NCBI GenBank assembly: GCA_002299555.1
Contig: DBOL01000107.1
Span: 1 to 64,000, forward strand
Direction of reading: 5' to 3'
Origin: Candidatus Aminicenantes bacterium UBA647
Lineage (GTDB): Bacteria > Acidobacteriota > Aminicenantia > UBA2199
DNA: 64,000 bases
Both the position numbers and the translations under genes were made by a program. A model generated the notes under the pieces. It was given only the letters and a program-made list of their open reading frames with translations, had not been told where the DNA came from and did not search any database. Shown in pieces: positions 17,352-26,550 of this stretch (position 1 is its first letter; each line of letters starts with the position of its first letter).

Positions 17352-17738
17352 ATGAATAGTGACAGAATAGTCAGGTTGAATGAATTGTTAACAGCATTAA
17401 GATCAGAGGTCCCCGGAACACGAGCATCTTTCATTGTTACTATTGATGGATTTATGATCGCATCAGATCATGGCGCAGATATTGATCAATATGAGATCGG
17501 GAAACTTATCTCATCTATGGAACAAAAGGGGGAGGATTTTGCAGAGAATATTCTTAAATCTCCAGGGACGAGATTTTCGATATGGTCTGAAAAAGGTGAC
17601 ATTCAATTGTTTCCATTGGCGAATTCATCAATTCTATTTGTCCTTTCTGATTCTGACTCAAGACCAGGTTTGCTACAATTGAGAGTTGCAAAAATGATAG
17701 AAATAATTGATCTAGTTATAAATAATGAGGAGATATAG
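17352..17738 (+). CDS. Roadblock/LC7 domain protein
   Basis: A 128-aa protein with the roadblock/LC7 fold of MglB and the eukaryotic LAMTOR and dynein light chains. Typical features are RSEVPGTRASFIVTIDGFMIASDHG at residues 16-40, in which the strand-turn-strand around IDG is the family signature, and a C-terminal helix. Such proteins are usually GTPase-activating or scaffold partners of small Ras-like GTPases. No MglA-type GTPase is in this window. The gene overlaps the next ORF by 14 bases, so the two are coupled. The ATG has no ribosome site, but a TATGAT hexamer lies six bases upstream. Confidence 0.8.
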   Translation: MNSDRIVRLNELLTALRSEVPGTRASFIVTIDGFMIASDHGADIDQYEIGKLISSMEQKGEDFAENILKSPGTRFSIWSEKGDIQLFPLANSSILFVLSDSDSRPGLLQLRVAKMIEIIDLVINNEEI

Positions 17739-18270
17739 AAAAAAATATCTTATGGACAACTTAAACAAAAATAAAGGCAAAAACTATTGTTTTCAACTTT
17801 CGGAATATCTCCAGGTGGCATGCAATGGGATGCACTCAGTGAAACTGAACATTACAGAAAATGATATATTGACAGGAAATATTACCATTGAAAATGGCGT
17901 TCTTCTTAATGCTACAGATAATGAGGGTGAAGGAGAAGATGCTTTCAAAAGATTAGTGCTAAATAAAAATATTGAAATAGAGATGAAACAATTGGCCCGG
18001 GATGATAAGAAGAAGATCATCAGTTCTAAATGTGAGGAATTGATATTCCGGATATTCACGACAAAAGATAAGGAAAAAGCCATCCTCGAACTATCAAAAA
18101 AAGCGAAAATGGAATTATCTCCTCTTGATATAAAAAAAAATGAAGGGCTTAACCTTCTGCTGGAGAAGGACTACAAAAAAGCACACCCGATTTTCAAGGA
18201 GATAGAAAAAGAATTCCCGGAGGACAAACATGTCCGGTCTATTCTTAAAAGATTGGATGAACTACTCTGA
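17725..18270 (+). CDS. PATAN-like (DUF4388) protein with C-terminal TPR-like helix pair
   Basis: A protein of 172-181 aa. Residues about 20-80 match the PATAN/DUF4388 pattern found in bacterial signalling proteins: a strand-rich block ending in GNITIENGVLLNATDNEGEGEDAFKRL, equivalent to the family's 'GxIyfedGrlvdA...GeeAl'. Residues about 140-180 (KNEGLNLLLEKDYKKAHPIFKEIEKEFPED) look like one TPR-type helical hairpin. Two starts are possible: ATG at 17725, overlapping the roadblock gene by 14 bases, or ATG at 17752, 13 bases after it. Neither has a well-spaced ribosome site, so translation is probably coupled. PATAN and roadblock proteins often act together near small GTPases; this is an inference here. 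Confidence 0.65.
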   Translation: MRRYRKKYLMDNLNKNKGKNYCFQLSEYLQVACNGMHSVKLNITENDILTGNITIENGVLLNATDNEGEGEDAFKRLVLNKNIEIEMKQLARDDKKKIISSKCEELIFRIFTTKDKEKAILELSKKAKMELSPLDIKKNEGLNLLLEKDYKKAHPIFKEIEKEFPEDKHVRSILKRLDELL

Positions 18271-18282
18271 ACAACCTCCAGG

Positions 18283-20001
18283 TCATATAAATTTTGCCCC
18301 TGAAGTAACCTCGGAAATATTAAAAGATTCAGATCTCAATCCGTCAAGATAGTTGTGTAAATCCATGATCTGCAAAATAGGCACATCACAGATCATCTCC
18401 TTCTCTAAACGACTAAACAGCATTTTCTTTGATTCTTTTATCTGCTTTTTTATCCTTCTGTTTATTACCTGCGCTCTGTTCAGCAAATTCTCTCCACTTC
18501 CATATTTTGCAAATGAGGAGAATGACTCTTTGAAGAATTCGACATTTGCATCTAAAATATCAAGAATTGAAAGTTTCATTTCTTCCTTGATGACCAGTTT
18601 TTTTCTATTCATTTTATCTGAGATCAATGCAATGTGTTCAAGATTATCTCCGAATTTTTCCAGATTGTGGGTTAGTGTCAGAAGATCGCCAATATAATGT
18701 GAATCTTTCTCTGAGAGGGAATGGGAAGATAGTGTTACCAGGAATTCAGTTATATGCTTCTTGTAACTATCCAGATGTTTCTCAATGTTAAGAACTTCAT
18801 CGCAGATCTCCGATGAATTATTTTCTTTCTCTACAAGATCTCTTACATGATCGGCACTGGAACAGATAAGTTCATACATTCTGTCTATCTTTTTTTCAGT
18901 TTCTGCTATTCCTATTGTGGGTGTATCTACAACGTGGGCCTCAATGTGAGTGAAATCATGAATTTCCATAGATTTCAAACCTTCAGGTTCAGGAATTATT
19001 TTTTCACATACTTTTACCAGAACAGGTATCAGGAAAGTGAAAAATATTACATTTGAAACATTGAAGATCGAATGGGCAGCTGCAATATGTGAACCTATGA
19101 AAGGTTTAACTCCTATTCCCACCCCATATTTTATCGCATCACTGCTGTTGCTTACCGTAAAGTTTGCTAATCCCGGTATGACCTTTTCCACAAAACTTAC
19201 AAAAGGGAAGAATGCAACTATCATGATCATAACACCGAGTACGTTGACCAGCGTATGAGCAATTGCAGCTCTTTTAGCATTGTAGTTTGCACCAATACTT
19301 GCAAGGAGGGCTGTAATTGTTGTCCCGATATTTTCACCGAGGATAAGTGAAACAGCACCTTCAAAACCGATGAGGCCTTGAGACGCAAGAGCAATAGTGA
19401 TCCCTATGGTTGCTGAACTGGATTGGACTATCAATGTAGTAACTGCACCTATAATAATTCCTGAAAAAATAGAAAAATAGCTCATTCCGTCAACTTTCAT
19501 GAACAGATTTATAAACTCTTCAGATTCTCTCAATGGTGCAAATCCGATTTTCATTGTCTGCATCCCCAGAAACAACAGACCAAAACCGAAAATAATTTCA
19601 CCCACATGCTTCCAGGTATCATTCTTGCTGAAAAACCTGATAAACACTCCTACCCCGATCAAAGGCATAGAATATTTCACTACTTTCAATGTTACAAGCC
19701 ATCCTGTGATCGTAGTTCCTATATTTGCTCCCAGAATCACACCTATTGCCTGCTGAAGTCCCATTAAAGATGCATTGACAAAACCAACTACCATCACCGT
19801 TGTTGCACTGCTTGACTGAATTACGGTTGTAACAAGAAGCCCCACAGTTATTGCAAAAAATCTGTTGGATGTGATCAGATTCAGGGTATTTCGAAGTTTA
19901 TCTCCAGCGGTCTTTTGCATTCCTTCAGACATAAGCTTCATCCCCATAAGAAATAATCCGAGTCCACCAAAAGCCTGAAAAAAAATACTCATCCAATCCA
20001 T
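18283..20001 (-). CDS. Na/Pi-cotransporter family protein with PhoU-like domain
   Basis: A 572-aa inner-membrane protein. The N-terminal two-thirds hold two inverted repeats of the Na/Pi symporter fold, each with the QSSSAT hallmark (VIQSSSATTVMVV near 60; IVQSSSATIGITIA near 190) and the paired ANIGTTIT / ENIGTTITA motifs. The C-terminal region (about 355-560) is helical with charged residues and resembles the PhoU domain seen in the bacterial NptA/YjbB type. It probably moves phosphate with sodium, with a cytoplasmic regulatory domain. GAGG eight bases before the ATG defines the start. It converges on the PATAN gene with a 12-base gap. Confidence 0.9.
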   Translation of the reverse strand: MDWMSIFFQAFGGLGLFLMGMKLMSEGMQKTAGDKLRNTLNLITSNRFFAITVGLLVTTVIQSSSATTVMVVGFVNASLMGLQQAIGVILGANIGTTITGWLVTLKVVKYSMPLIGVGVFIRFFSKNDTWKHVGEIIFGFGLLFLGMQTMKIGFAPLRESEEFINLFMKVDGMSYFSIFSGIIIGAVTTLIVQSSSATIGITIALASQGLIGFEGAVSLILGENIGTTITALLASIGANYNAKRAAIAHTLVNVLGVMIMIVAFFPFVSFVEKVIPGLANFTVSNSSDAIKYGVGIGVKPFIGSHIAAAHSIFNVSNVIFFTFLIPVLVKVCEKIIPEPEGLKSMEIHDFTHIEAHVVDTPTIGIAETEKKIDRMYELICSSADHVRDLVEKENNSSEICDEVLNIEKHLDSYKKHITEFLVTLSSHSLSEKDSHYIGDLLTLTHNLEKFGDNLEHIALISDKMNRKKLVIKEEMKLSILDILDANVEFFKESFSSFAKYGSGENLLNRAQVINRRIKKQIKESKKMLFSRLEKEMICDVPILQIMDLHNYLDGLRSESFNISEVTSGAKFI

Positions 20002-20098
20002 TCAATTCACCTCAAAAATTTCGCAAATTTATTTTATTAAAAAAGAGAAAATCATATTCGAATATCAAAATTGATTGTATAAAAAAAGTTAAGAAATA

Positions 20099-21316
20099 TC
20101 AATATGTTTTCGGAGCAATGTATTCTTTCCCGGGATCAAGGATCTGTCCATATCCTGAATTCCAGAGCTCTTCAAATAAGGAATCAAGTATTGATGCAAC
20201 CTTCTTAAGTTTTATTACAACTTCCACATTCCTTGAATCATAAAAATACCCTTTCCCCCAATTGCTGGTCCCTACCCACGAAATATGATCATCCACTCTC
20301 ATTACTTTGGAATGGATCACCCTTGAATAAGGTATGAACCCCTTACTGTATTCAGGTATCGTAAAAACCTTTACAACTACCCCCCTGATCTTTGCAAGAG
20401 CTTTTATCGATCCAATACCGGGTTTTTTCAGGTTCCAGTCAGCTACTGCAAACCTTATCTGAACTCCCCGGCCGGCAGCTTTTGCAATTACCTCATAAAG
20501 TTCTGTAAATTCTTTTTTACTTTTATATATCTGCGTTTTATAATTCAATAATTGTATTGTAATACTGCTTTTTGCCCCATTGATTAATTTTTTCAACATT
20601 TTCAAAGAGCTTCCTACACCCGGAGGGTTGAATCTCTCAGGACTTGCTGTAAGGATCAAATTATCATCTCTGCTTTTCTCCGGATCTCCACCTTGAAATG
20701 AGTATGCTGTTTTATCACCACTATTATACTTCCAATCTGCTTCAAAGATCCTCTTCAGGTCAGAAACAATACCGGGTTCACTGATCCTCAGGCCCGTCTC
20801 ATGAATATGTTTTAATGCACGCCAATCAAAATTCTGGCTTCCAATGAAAACCTCTCTATCATCTACAATAAAATATTTAGCATGAATTATTCCTCCATTC
20901 AGTCCCCCCCAATCAAAAATGGTAATAGAGATATTTGGTATTGTTTCAAGTCTTGTTTTAAGGGGTTCGGAATTATTGAGCATTTTTTTGTCAATAAGAA
21001 ACCTGACAGCAACACCTCTGGCAGAAGCCTTTTTCAATGACTCGATCACAAGCTCAAGAGGCTCATTTTTTTCTGTAACAAGATAGAATTCGGCGAAATC
21101 GATAGTTCTTTCTGCACTATTGATCATTTCCACCCAGACTTCAGAAGCTCTCCTGGTACCCTTACCGGTCAAAGAGGTCTCGACAGGGATCGAAGTTACA
21201 ACCTCTACATTCCGAACAACCTCTGAAGCTGAGATATGCAGGCTCAAGGAATTGGAAAAGAATATAAGAACAATTATTATTAATACTTTTTTTGTAATCA
21301 GATCAGTTCTGCTCAT
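20099..21316 (-). CDS. Exported phospholipase D-like protein
   Basis: A 405-aa protein with a signal peptide (residues 1-31, hydrophobic VLIIIVLIFFSNSLSL). Two HKD motifs define the PLD superfamily: IHAKYFIVDDREVFIGSQNFD (about 142-162) and IHSKVMRVDDHISWVGTSNWG (about 334-354). Together they form one active site that cleaves phosphodiesters in phospholipids or DNA. The length suits a two-motif secreted phospholipase or nuclease. The ATG has no Shine-Dalgarno; an extended -10 (TG-A-TATATT) ends seven bases upstream. It is divergent from the histidine kinase gene. The substrate is not determinable from sequence. Confidence 0.88.
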   Translation of the reverse strand: MSRTDLITKKVLIIIVLIFFSNSLSLHISASEVVRNVEVVTSIPVETSLTGKGTRRASEVWVEMINSAERTIDFAEFYLVTEKNEPLELVIESLKKASARGVAVRFLIDKKMLNNSEPLKTRLETIPNISITIFDWGGLNGGIIHAKYFIVDDREVFIGSQNFDWRALKHIHETGLRISEPGIVSDLKRIFEADWKYNSGDKTAYSFQGGDPEKSRDDNLILTASPERFNPPGVGSSLKMLKKLINGAKSSITIQLLNYKTQIYKSKKEFTELYEVIAKAAGRGVQIRFAVADWNLKKPGIGSIKALAKIRGVVVKVFTIPEYSKGFIPYSRVIHSKVMRVDDHISWVGTSNWGKGYFYDSRNVEVVIKLKKVASILDSLFEELWNSGYGQILDPGKEYIAPKTY

Positions 21317-21323
21317 GAGATTG

Positions 21324-21332
21324 AATATATCA
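21324..21332 (-). promoter_or_regulatory. Extended -10 promoter of the PLD gene, leaderless context
   Basis: On the minus strand TG (21332-21331), one base, then TATATT (21329-21324) is followed by seven bases and the ATG at 21316. No ribosome site is present, so the transcript should begin at or one base before the start codon. Confidence 0.5.
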
Positions 21333-21400
21333 AAATTGGACCGGTTTTTAAAGGATTATAATAATTGAACAAAAAAATTGTTTGTGATATAAGGAAGATT

Positions 21401-23134
21401 ATGCTGATCTCTGCAATCAGAAAATTTTTCAGGGAACTTTCAAAAGCACCAATCATAAATGGCAATTTCGTAAAAGATACATCTGAAGAAATTTATATAC
21501 TGAAAAATATTGCAATACTAAAATTTATGGCCTCATTCATGATTTTTCTACTCACTTTCTACGGCCTTTTTTCAATATACAATAAAAACTACGTTAACGG
21601 CATCGTGGACCTGTCTGCCGCATTTATTATGCTCTTCATACTTATCCTCCTTATAAAGATACAGAATTATGCTTTTGCTTCAAAAGCGATAATTATTTAT
21701 ATGCTGGTTCTTACATTGTATTTTTTCCATTTCGATGAACCCGGTCGAGGATTATATCTATGGTCACTTTGTGCACCTCTTTTCTTAATATTTTTTTTGA
21801 GGATACGAGAGGGGACAATTATATCAGTTATATTTCTGACCCTCAATATTTCTTTGACCCAGTTAAATATATTCCCATCAGTATACTCAGGAAAATTCCT
21901 TATACGATATGCAGGTGTTTACATTACAATTATATTGATGTCACATATATATGGAAGAATTCAGGAGCATAACAGGAGGGGACTTGAATCTACAAATCTT
22001 ACTTTGAATGATATGATCAACACACTATCAACCACAAAGAAGGACCTTCAACAAAGCGAAGAAAGATACAGAGCACTTGTAGAGAATAGTAACGATGGTA
22101 TCGGGATATTAAGAAATTTCCATTTTATATATTCAAACACAAAATTAACCGAAATGTCAGGATTTTCCAGAGAAGAACTTTTAACAAAACCTCTGTCAAA
22201 AATACTTAAATCTAATAGTCAGGAAATTTCACAAAAGATCTTTGACAACGAGACCTGGTCCGGATTGCCCCGCGACAAGGTTGCCTTGACACTGAAGACA
22301 AAAGAGGGAGAGATTATTGAAGTTGAAATAGGAACAAATACGATAGAATATGAGGATGAACAATCCCAACTTATATTCATTAAAGATATAAGGGATAGAA
22401 ACCTGGTGGAAAAAGAGCGGACAAAGATCTCCAACCTTGAATCATTCCGGATGGTTGCAAACGGGGTTACACATGATTTCAATAATATTCTTACAATAAT
22501 CATGGGAAATCTTGAACTTATAAAATTCAACACTGAAGGAAATGAAAAGCTGGCAAAACCTCTCAAAAAGATAGAAGAAGCTTCGGGAAGAGCATCCGAC
22601 CTTCTTGATGATCTCTACATTTTCTCTACCAGTTCCATAAAGGAAGAAAGCCGCGAGAAAATTGCAGAATTAATAGAAGCAATTCTCGAACCCCTTCAGG
22701 CCGAGTACTCAGATGCGGAGTTTAATATGGAATTCGATGATGATCTGTGGTTTCTCAGATGTGACAGGAAACAGATATGTATAGCGATGAAAAACATACT
22801 ACTGAATTCTCTTGATGCAACGGAAGGGAAAGCATATATTGATATCTCCGTATCCAATTTTCTCAATCAGAATAGAGTTGTCCCGTCTCTGAAGAGCAAA
22901 AAATTTCTGAAGATCTCTATAAAAGATTTAGGCAAGGGTATTCCGGAGGAGAATCTGGAAAGAATATTTGACCCTTACTTTTCAACCAAGGGAAATGTTA
23001 CCAAAAAGGGGATCGGGCTGGGCCTTGCAATAGCCAATAAGATCATACTGGACCATCATGGATTGATAAAAGTACAATCAAAAACCGGCTCCGGTACGAC
23101 CTTCGAAATATTTCTCCCCGCCGAGATAAATTGA
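21401..23134 (+). CDS. Membrane PAS histidine kinase
   Basis: A 577-aa sensor kinase. Residues about 30-195 contain several transmembrane helices (e.g. FMASFMIFLLTFYGLF, IVDLSAAFIMLFILILLI) in a multi-helix sensor of unknown ligand. A PAS domain follows (about 215-340, SEERYRALVENSNDGIGIL). The kinase core has the phospho-accepting His in ANGVTHDFNNILT, then the ATPase N, G1 (DLGKGIPEENLERIFDPYFSTK) and G2 (GIGLGLAIANKI) boxes. The start at 21401 has AAGGA five bases upstream; a TTG 12 codons earlier is less likely. No receiver domain or cognate regulator sits beside it. It is divergent from the PLD gene. Confidence 0.9.
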   Translation: MLISAIRKFFRELSKAPIINGNFVKDTSEEIYILKNIAILKFMASFMIFLLTFYGLFSIYNKNYVNGIVDLSAAFIMLFILILLIKIQNYAFASKAIIIYMLVLTLYFFHFDEPGRGLYLWSLCAPLFLIFFLRIREGTIISVIFLTLNISLTQLNIFPSVYSGKFLIRYAGVYITIILMSHIYGRIQEHNRRGLESTNLTLNDMINTLSTTKKDLQQSEERYRALVENSNDGIGILRNFHFIYSNTKLTEMSGFSREELLTKPLSKILKSNSQEISQKIFDNETWSGLPRDKVALTLKTKEGEIIEVEIGTNTIEYEDEQSQLIFIKDIRDRNLVEKERTKISNLESFRMVANGVTHDFNNILTIIMGNLELIKFNTEGNEKLAKPLKKIEEASGRASDLLDDLYIFSTSSIKEESREKIAELIEAILEPLQAEYSDAEFNMEFDDDLWFLRCDRKQICIAMKNILLNSLDATEGKAYIDISVSNFLNQNRVVPSLKSKKFLKISIKDLGKGIPEENLERIFDPYFSTKGNVTKKGIGLGLAIANKIILDHHGLIKVQSKTGSGTTFEIFLPAEIN

Positions 23135-23179
23135 CCCACTTATAATCGTTATATATTTTAATTTAATTGCTCCAAATCC

Positions 23180-23208
23180 TTGACCGGTATCATCTCAAAC
23201 AATATAAT
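23180..23208 (+). promoter_or_regulatory. Sigma70-type promoter of the aminotransferase gene
   Basis: TTGACC (23180-23185), a 17-base spacer and a perfect TATAAT (23203-23208) lie 26 bases before the ATG. This is one of the clearest housekeeping promoters in the window, here with a normal leader containing AAAGGAGG. Confidence 0.85.
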
Positions 23209-23234
23209 CATACATCCAATTCAAAGGAGGCAAA

Positions 23235-24428
23235 ATGAAAATATCCGCCAGGGGCGAATCGATTCAGGATTCACCAATAAGAAAACTATCACCTGTTGCT
23301 ATCAAAACAAAAGAAGCAGGGAAAAAAGTATATCATCTTAATATCGGACAACCGGATATCCCAACCCCTCCGGAGTTTTTTGAAGCTATCAGATCCTACT
23401 CAGAGAAAGTTTTGTCCTACGGTCCATCAGATGGAATAAATGAACTCAAAGATGCAATGATCAATTACTTCAAAAGGTATGACATTGATCTTATGAGAGA
23501 GAACCTTACAATTACATATGGTGGAAGTGAAGCTGTATCATTTGCCTTCAATATAATCGGAGATCCCGGGGATGAAATAATCATTCCTGAGCCCTTTTAT
23601 ACTAATTATAACGGATATGCAACAATGTCAGACCTGAAGATCGTTCCGGTACCGACAATGGCTGAGACTGGATTTCATCTTCCTGATATTTCTGAGATCG
23701 AAAAAAAGATTACCAGCCGTACCAAGGCTATCCTTATTTGCTCTCCTAACAACCCTACAGGCACTGTATTCAGCGAGGAAGAGATACGTAGTCTGGGAGA
23801 AGTTGCTAAAAAGCACGATCTTTTCCTTATTGCTGATGAAGTGTACAAAGAATTCACCTATGACGGAATCAGACATTTCAGTGTTCTTGAGATAGATGAA
23901 CTGAGAGAGAACGTAATTGTTGTAGATTCGATCTCAAAAAGGTATTCCTCCTGCGGAGCAAGGATCGGCGCTATGATCACAAGGAACAAAGATGTAATGG
24001 TATCTGTCCTTAAATTTGCACAAGCAAGACTTTGCCCCCCTACTCTTGAACAATTGGGCGCTGCTGCTACATACAAACTTCCCCATTCATATTTTGAGGA
24101 TATCAAGAAAGAGTATCAGCTGAGGCGCGATACTCTTTATGAAGTTCTTACAGCCAACAAAGATATTGTCCTTAGAAAACCTGAAGGTGCTTTTTATTTA
24201 ATGGCAAAACTGCCTGTTGACGATTCTGACGATTTTGCAAAATGGATGCTTGAAAGTTTTGATGTCGACGGTGAAACGGTAATGGTTGCTCCCGGAGGAG
24301 GGTTTTATTCCGCCGAAGGAGAAAGGACAGACGAAATAAGAATTGCATATGTTCTGGATTCATCAAAACTTAAAATTGCAGGAAAAATAATTCTCGAAGC
24401 GATCCGGGAATATAACAAAAAATCATAA
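23235..24428 (+). CDS. Class I/II PLP-dependent aminotransferase (aspartate aminotransferase type)
   Basis: A 397-aa cytoplasmic enzyme of fold type I. It shows LNIGQPDIPTP near the N-terminus, YGGSEAVSFAF (phosphate cup), SPNNPTGTVF with the substrate-binding Asn, ADEVYKEF with the Asp that pairs with the PLP nitrogen, and the Schiff-base Lys in DSISKRYSSCGARIG (about residue 238). RIAYVLDSSKL carries the C-terminal substrate-carboxylate Arg. It probably transaminates aspartate or a similar amino acid with 2-oxoglutarate; the subfamily is not resolved. AAAGGAGG four bases before the ATG sets the start. It has its own promoter and is followed by a separately promoted pseudopilin gene. Confidence 0.88.
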   Translation: MKISARGESIQDSPIRKLSPVAIKTKEAGKKVYHLNIGQPDIPTPPEFFEAIRSYSEKVLSYGPSDGINELKDAMINYFKRYDIDLMRENLTITYGGSEAVSFAFNIIGDPGDEIIIPEPFYTNYNGYATMSDLKIVPVPTMAETGFHLPDISEIEKKITSRTKAILICSPNNPTGTVFSEEEIRSLGEVAKKHDLFLIADEVYKEFTYDGIRHFSVLEIDELRENVIVVDSISKRYSSCGARIGAMITRNKDVMVSVLKFAQARLCPPTLEQLGAAATYKLPHSYFEDIKKEYQLRRDTLYEVLTANKDIVLRKPEGAFYLMAKLPVDDSDDFAKWMLESFDVDGETVMVAPGGGFYSAEGERTDEIRIAYVLDSSKLKIAGKIILEAIREYNKKS

Positions 24429-24450
24429 AATTCTTTTTTTCCTGTCATTC

Positions 24451-24459
24451 TGATATAAT
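24451..24459 (+). promoter_or_regulatory. Extended -10 promoter of the pseudopilin-lpxB operon, leaderless
   Basis: TG-A-TATAAT is a perfect extended -10 (24451-24459). Six bases separate it from the ATG at 24466, so transcription should start at the ATG. No ribosome site is present in the 30 bases upstream. Confidence 0.6.
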
Positions 24460-24465
24460 CTGCCT

Positions 24466-24855
24466 ATGAAAAAGGGTTTTACACTGGTCGAGGTTCTAAT
24501 TGTAATGACAATAATCGGTATATTATTGTCGATTGTGATCCCTCAATATCAAAATTCGATAATAAAAGCAAAGGAAGCTGTATTAAAGGAGAACCTTTTT
24601 CAGATAAGGGATTCCATTTCAAAGTATTACAGAGATAAAAACAAATACCCTGTTTCTCTTGAAGACCTTGTGGTTGCCAGGTATTTCAGGAGTGTCCCGG
24701 TTGATCCCTTCTCAAATGAATCGAATTGGGAATTGATAAGAAATGAGCCGATCGATTTTGAAGACTTCGACATGGAAGATGCAGAAGGGATAGTCGATGT
24801 TAAGAGTATTTCTAATAATCCGAGAGAGGAAGGGAAAAGTTATAGTGAATGGTAA
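24466..24855 (+). CDS. Type II secretion pseudopilin, GspG-like
   Basis: A 129-aa prepilin-like protein. MKKG is followed by FTLVEVLIVMTIIGILLSIVIP: a short basic leader, the Gly-Phe peptidase site and the class III hydrophobic helix with Glu5. The body (ISKYYRDKNKYPVSLEDLV, PVDPFSNE) matches the major pseudopilin GspG, including the 'YP.sleeL...' and 'DPf' patterns. The C-terminus from about residue 95 is acidic. It probably forms part of a secretion pseudopilus across the periplasm. The start has no ribosome site; the extended -10 nearby suggests a leaderless message. It overlaps the next gene by 11 bases. No gspD, gspE or gspF genes are in the window. Confidence 0.85.
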   Translation: MKKGFTLVEVLIVMTIIGILLSIVIPQYQNSIIKAKEAVLKENLFQIRDSISKYYRDKNKYPVSLEDLVVARYFRSVPVDPFSNESNWELIRNEPIDFEDFDMEDAEGIVDVKSISNNPREEGKSYSEW

Positions 24856-25345
24856 GAATGGCTACGCTCTTATAACTGTAATTATTGCTGTTAATATATT
24901 TGCTGTATTTTCACTCATGGCCGCGTCCATGTGGCAAAGAGAGATCGGAAGAGAAAACGAGAAGGAATTGATCTTCAGAGGGAATCAGTATGTCAAAGCT
25001 ATTGAAAACTTCAGAAGGAAATATCCAAATACATTCCCCAAGGATATAGAACTGCTGGAAAAAGAAAGATTTATAAGAAAACTATATGAAGATCCGATAA
25101 GCGATTCAGGCAAGTGGAATTATGTTATGAAAAGTAGTAACGTAAACAATAAAGTATTCTTGATAATTCCACCAGAATTCCTCTCAAAATATATAAAATC
25201 CTACAATTTGATCGGAGTGTCCTGCGGATCTGTAGATGAGAGCTATATGATATACAGAGGAAAGAACAGATATGACGAATGGGCATTTTATCTTGGACAG
25301 AAGGTTGATCAGGAGATGCCTAATCTCAAGTTCATAAACAATTAA
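24845..25345 (+). CDS. Pseudopilin-like protein
   Basis: A 166-aa protein. With the GTG start at 24845 it has a short leader NGKNG followed by YALITVIIAVNIFAVFSLMAA, the layout of a prepilin with a type III signal, although the residue at +5 is Thr rather than Glu. The middle has FRRKYPNTFPKDIELLEKERFIRKLYEDPIS, again the 'YP...L...DP' pattern of GspG-like folds. GGGA lies about nine bases before the GTG. An ATG at 24797 also has a fair ribosome site, but it would give a long leader unlike prepilins. The stop and the lpxB ATG overlap by one base (TAATG), so expression is coupled to lpxB. Confidence 0.7.
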   Translation: MNGKNGYALITVIIAVNIFAVFSLMAASMWQREIGRENEKELIFRGNQYVKAIENFRRKYPNTFPKDIELLEKERFIRKLYEDPISDSGKWNYVMKSSNVNNKVFLIIPPEFLSKYIKSYNLIGVSCGSVDESYMIYRGKNRYDEWAFYLGQKVDQEMPNLKFINN

Positions 25346-26487
25346 TGAAAAATATTCTGATAGTAGCTGCAGAAAATTCGGCGGAAAATTATGGTTCAAA
25401 AATTATTGATCAGTTTAATCTAAGTGATCGTAAAGTATCATTTTTTGGAGCCGGAGGTGACAAACTCAGGGGGAAAGGGGTAGAACTGATCGTTCACAGC
25501 AGAGAGTTGTCGATAGTAGGAATTGTTGAGGTCATCTCTAGTATCTTAAGACTCAAGAAGATCATGAACAATATTCTTGATTCCTGTAGAAAAAAAAGAG
25601 CCGCTGGCGCAATATTGATAGATTATCCCGATTTTAACCTGAGACTGGCAAAGAAACTTAAAAAAGCCGGTATCCCCGTTTACTATTATATCAGCCCTAC
25701 AGTATGGGCGTGGAGATATTCGAGGATAAAGATCATCAGAAAATATGTTGATCATATGTTTGTGATTTTCCCATTTGAGCAGGATATCTATGATAAAGAA
25801 AAAATACCTTATACATATACCGGGCATCCGCTTATCCCTTCTATCAGGATAAACAAAGAGAGAGACGTGTTTAGAAAAGGGCTGAATATCAGAGATGAGG
25901 AAAAAATACTTTTACTTCTTCCCGGAAGCAGACTATCTGAAATAGAGTCATTACTCCCTGAGATGTTGAGTACTGTAAAAAAATTAAGATCACAGAACAA
26001 ATTTAAAGCAATTATCCTGAAAGCTGACAATATCAATGATGAGATATTTAAGAAGATAATTGATAGTTCCGAAGTTGAAGTGGATATTATAAACCAGGAT
26101 AACAGATACGATCTGTTCAATGCCTCCGATGTCGCTCTTGCAAGTTGTGGAACCTCAAATCTTGAATTAGCTGTATCCGGACTCCCCTTTGTTGCTGTTT
26201 ATAAAGTTAATAAATTATCTTACCTCCTCGGGAAAGGATTCCTCAAGATCTCACTTTATTCTATTGTCAACATTCTTCTTAAAAAACAAGTAGTGAACGA
26301 GTTTATCCAGAAAGAATTTACAGCAAAAAATTGCGCTAAAGCTGTCAGCACTCTCCTTAATGATCAGGATAAAGCTGATGAACAGAGGAGGGAATTTCTC
26401 GGGCTGAAGGCAATGCTATCGCTTAAATCTCAACCATCTGAGATCATATCCGGCAAGTTGATTTCTCTTATATTTGGAAACAAATAA
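25345..26487 (+). CDS. lpxB: Lipid-A-disaccharide synthase LpxB
   Basis: A 380-aa peripheral inner-membrane glycosyltransferase (GT19) that joins UDP-diacylglucosamine to lipid X, forming the lipid A disaccharide. Family blocks: GDKLRGKGVE preceded by FFGAGG, IDYPDFNLRLAKKLKKAGIPVYYYISPTVWAWR, FPFEQDIY and YTGHPLI, then LLLPGSRLSEIE and ASCGTSNLELAVSGLPFVAVYKV. The normal leading GExSGD motif is altered here to AENSAENYG. Length is typical. It is the third gene of the pseudopilin operon, coupled by TAATG. It shows that this organism builds an LPS-type outer membrane. Confidence 0.93.
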   Translation: MKNILIVAAENSAENYGSKIIDQFNLSDRKVSFFGAGGDKLRGKGVELIVHSRELSIVGIVEVISSILRLKKIMNNILDSCRKKRAAGAILIDYPDFNLRLAKKLKKAGIPVYYYISPTVWAWRYSRIKIIRKYVDHMFVIFPFEQDIYDKEKIPYTYTGHPLIPSIRINKERDVFRKGLNIRDEEKILLLLPGSRLSEIESLLPEMLSTVKKLRSQNKFKAIILKADNINDEIFKKIIDSSEVEVDIINQDNRYDLFNASDVALASCGTSNLELAVSGLPFVAVYKVNKLSYLLGKGFLKISLYSIVNILLKKQVVNEFIQKEFTAKNCAKAVSTLLNDQDKADEQRREFLGLKAMLSLKSQPSEIISGKLISLIFGNK

Positions 26488-26550
26488 TTCACTAAATAAT
26501 TATATTGACTTTTTGTTCTACTTGACCAAAAATTACCTTTGGAGGAAATA

